Shown one piece after another: positions 63,239 to 64,000 of a DNA stretch of 64,000 bases. Both the position numbers and the translations under genes were made by a program. How positions within the stretch are numbered: position 1 is the first letter of the stretch; every line of letters begins with the position of its first letter. Below the pieces are notes generated by a model. The model was not told the DNA's origin. It did no database searches and saw only the letters and a program-made list of their open reading frames with translations. The DNA lies in the NCBI RefSeq assembly GCF_028682395.1, contig NZ_JANHLC010000008.1, positions 1 through 64,000 on the forward strand, written 5' to 3'. The DNA is from Pseudomonas putida. GTDB lineage: Bacteria > Pseudomonadota > Gammaproteobacteria > Pseudomonadales > Pseudomonadaceae.

Positions 63239-63895
63239 ATGACCGAAACACTGACCCTAGAGCCCGCCAAGACCGCCGACGCCTGCGTCATCTGGCTCCA
63301 CGGCCTGGGCGCCGACCGCTATGATTTCCTGCCGGTGGCCGAAGCCCTGCAGCAAAGCCTGCTCAGCACCCGCTTCGTGCTGCCCCAGGCACCGACCCGG
63401 GCGGTCACCATCAATGGCGGCTATGCCATGCCAAGTTGGTACGACATTCTCGCCATGAGCCCGGCCCGGGCGATCGACCGCGAGCAACTCGACGCCTCCG
63501 CCCAGAGCGTCATCGACCTGATCGAACAGCAGCGCACCAACGGAATAGACCCTTCGCGGATTTTTCTCGCCGGGTTTTCCCAGGGCGGCGCCGTAGTCCT
63601 GCACACCGCCTACCTGAAATGGCAGGGTCCGCTGGGTGGCGTACTTGCCCTCTCGACCTACGCCCCCAGCTTCAGCGACGCGATGCAGTTATCCGCCAGC
63701 CAGCAACGAATCCCGGCCTACTGCCTGCACGGGCACTACGACGAAGTCGTGCAGAACACCATGGGGCGCACGGCCTACGAGCATTTGAAGCGCCTTGATG
63801 TCACCGTGACATGGCAGGAATACCCAATGGGTCATGAAGTGTTACCTGAGGAAATACGCGACATCGGCACCTGGCTGGCCGCTCGTTTGCGCTGA
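63239..63895 (+). CDS. Alpha/beta-hydrolase carboxylesterase
   Basis: A 218-residue esterase of the carboxylesterase/acyl-protein thioesterase group. The nucleophile elbow is GFSQGG (Ser114), the acid Asp168 lies in HGHYDEVV, and the base His199 in PMGHEV; the oxyanion hole region is WLHGLGADRYDF. It hydrolyses short-chain esters. Related to EstB of P. fluorescens and PA3859 of P. aeruginosa from memory. A GGAG ribosome-binding site is 5 bases upstream. Confidence 0.9.
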   Translation: MTETLTLEPAKTADACVIWLHGLGADRYDFLPVAEALQQSLLSTRFVLPQAPTRAVTINGGYAMPSWYDILAMSPARAIDREQLDASAQSVIDLIEQQRTNGIDPSRIFLAGFSQGGAVVLHTAYLKWQGPLGGVLALSTYAPSFSDAMQLSASQQRIPAYCLHGHYDEVVQNTMGRTAYEHLKRLDVTVTWQEYPMGHEVLPEEIRDIGTWLAARLR

Positions 63896-63970
63896 TAGCA
63901 GTAACGCACTACGCCGCGCCCGTTTCTTGCATTACACTGGCCGGCGTACATTCCTTAACCAATTGATGAG

Positions 63971-64000
63971 ATGACCGTGCTCAAAGCACTCAAGAAAATG
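63971..64000 (+). CDS. rhlB: Start of an ATP-dependent RNA helicase RhlB gene (partial)
   Basis: Only 10 codons are inside the window: MTVLKALKKM. This matches my memory of the RhlB N-terminus in Pseudomonas, and the gene follows the esterase gene in P. aeruginosa. The gene continues past the right edge. RhlB is a DEAD-box helicase of the RNA degradosome. The evidence is short, so the name is tentative. Confidence 0.5.
   Translation, partial: MTVLKALKKM

Overview
This 64 kb window is a stretch of ordinary bacterial chromosome, almost certainly Pseudomonas and most like the fluorescens/putida side of the genus. The evidence is the high G+C, tight head-to-tail operons, a DUF3509 gene (a family I know only from pseudomonads), an AapJQMP amino-acid transporter, GAGC-type REP palindromes, and gene order (recJ/yaeQ, thrC-hom-dsbC-xerD, rpsP-rimM-trmD-rplS, ffh-ccsA-like-CNNM, purT, purL-mltF, lptFG/pepA-holC-valS, hupN/ndpA, aap-esterase-rhlB) that matches what I remember of Pseudomonas genomes. 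I see no rRNA, tRNA, CRISPR array, prophage, insertion sequence or defence island. About 61 protein genes fill the window. The last one, probably rhlB, is cut by the right edge.

Layout. 0-5 kb: an APC permease and a Tat-exported flavoprotein resembling spermidine dehydrogenase, then an Old Yellow Enzyme reductase. 5-11.4 kb: recJ and yaeQ, a type III CoA-transferase family protein, a periplasmic solute-binding-like protein, a DUF3509 protein, and a response regulator with a decayed EAL domain. 11.5-16.3 kb, minus strand: xerD, dsbC, hom and thrC, with three consecutive hairpins between dsbC and hom. 16.4-24.6 kb: a CPA1 antiporter, a thioesterase, the rpsP-rimM-trmD-rplS operon, ffh, and divergently a CcsA-like protein and a CNNM transporter. 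24.6-31 kb: an MHS-type symporter, purT, a VUT transporter, a gamma-carbonic anhydrase/DUF1289 pair, two Nudix hydrolases, an L,D-transpeptidase and a small NIF3-C-terminal-like protein. 31-36.7 kb: purL and divergent mltF. 36.8-43.1 kb: the lepA-lepB-DUF4845-rnc-era-recO-pdxJ operon. 43.2-52.4 kb: lptF-lptG, and divergently pepA-holC-unknown-valS, then rlmF. 52.5-58.5 kb: HU, ndpA, a glutaredoxin, a GST, a GIY-YIG protein, an NTF2-like protein, and a CynX-type transporter with its GntR regulator. 58.6-62.8 kb: the aapJQMP operon. 63.2 kb to the end: an alpha/beta-hydrolase and the start of rhlB.

Most genes serve core processes: translation and ribosome maturation, protein secretion and folding, DNA repair and recombination, purine, threonine and pyridoxal phosphate synthesis, LPS export, and peptidoglycan turnover. 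I found no convincing new multi-gene system. The observations best worth checking are the lepA-pdxJ block sitting without the algU-mucABD genes that normally precede it; a promoter-plus-terminator-like hairpin in the lepA leader; the three-hairpin dsbC-hom spacer; the REC-EAL protein that has lost every catalytic EAL motif; a CaiB-family protein with Gly where Asp is expected; and a Pseudomonas-type Ala/Pro-repeat gene inserted between holC and valS. Comparisons with other genomes are from memory and marked as such.
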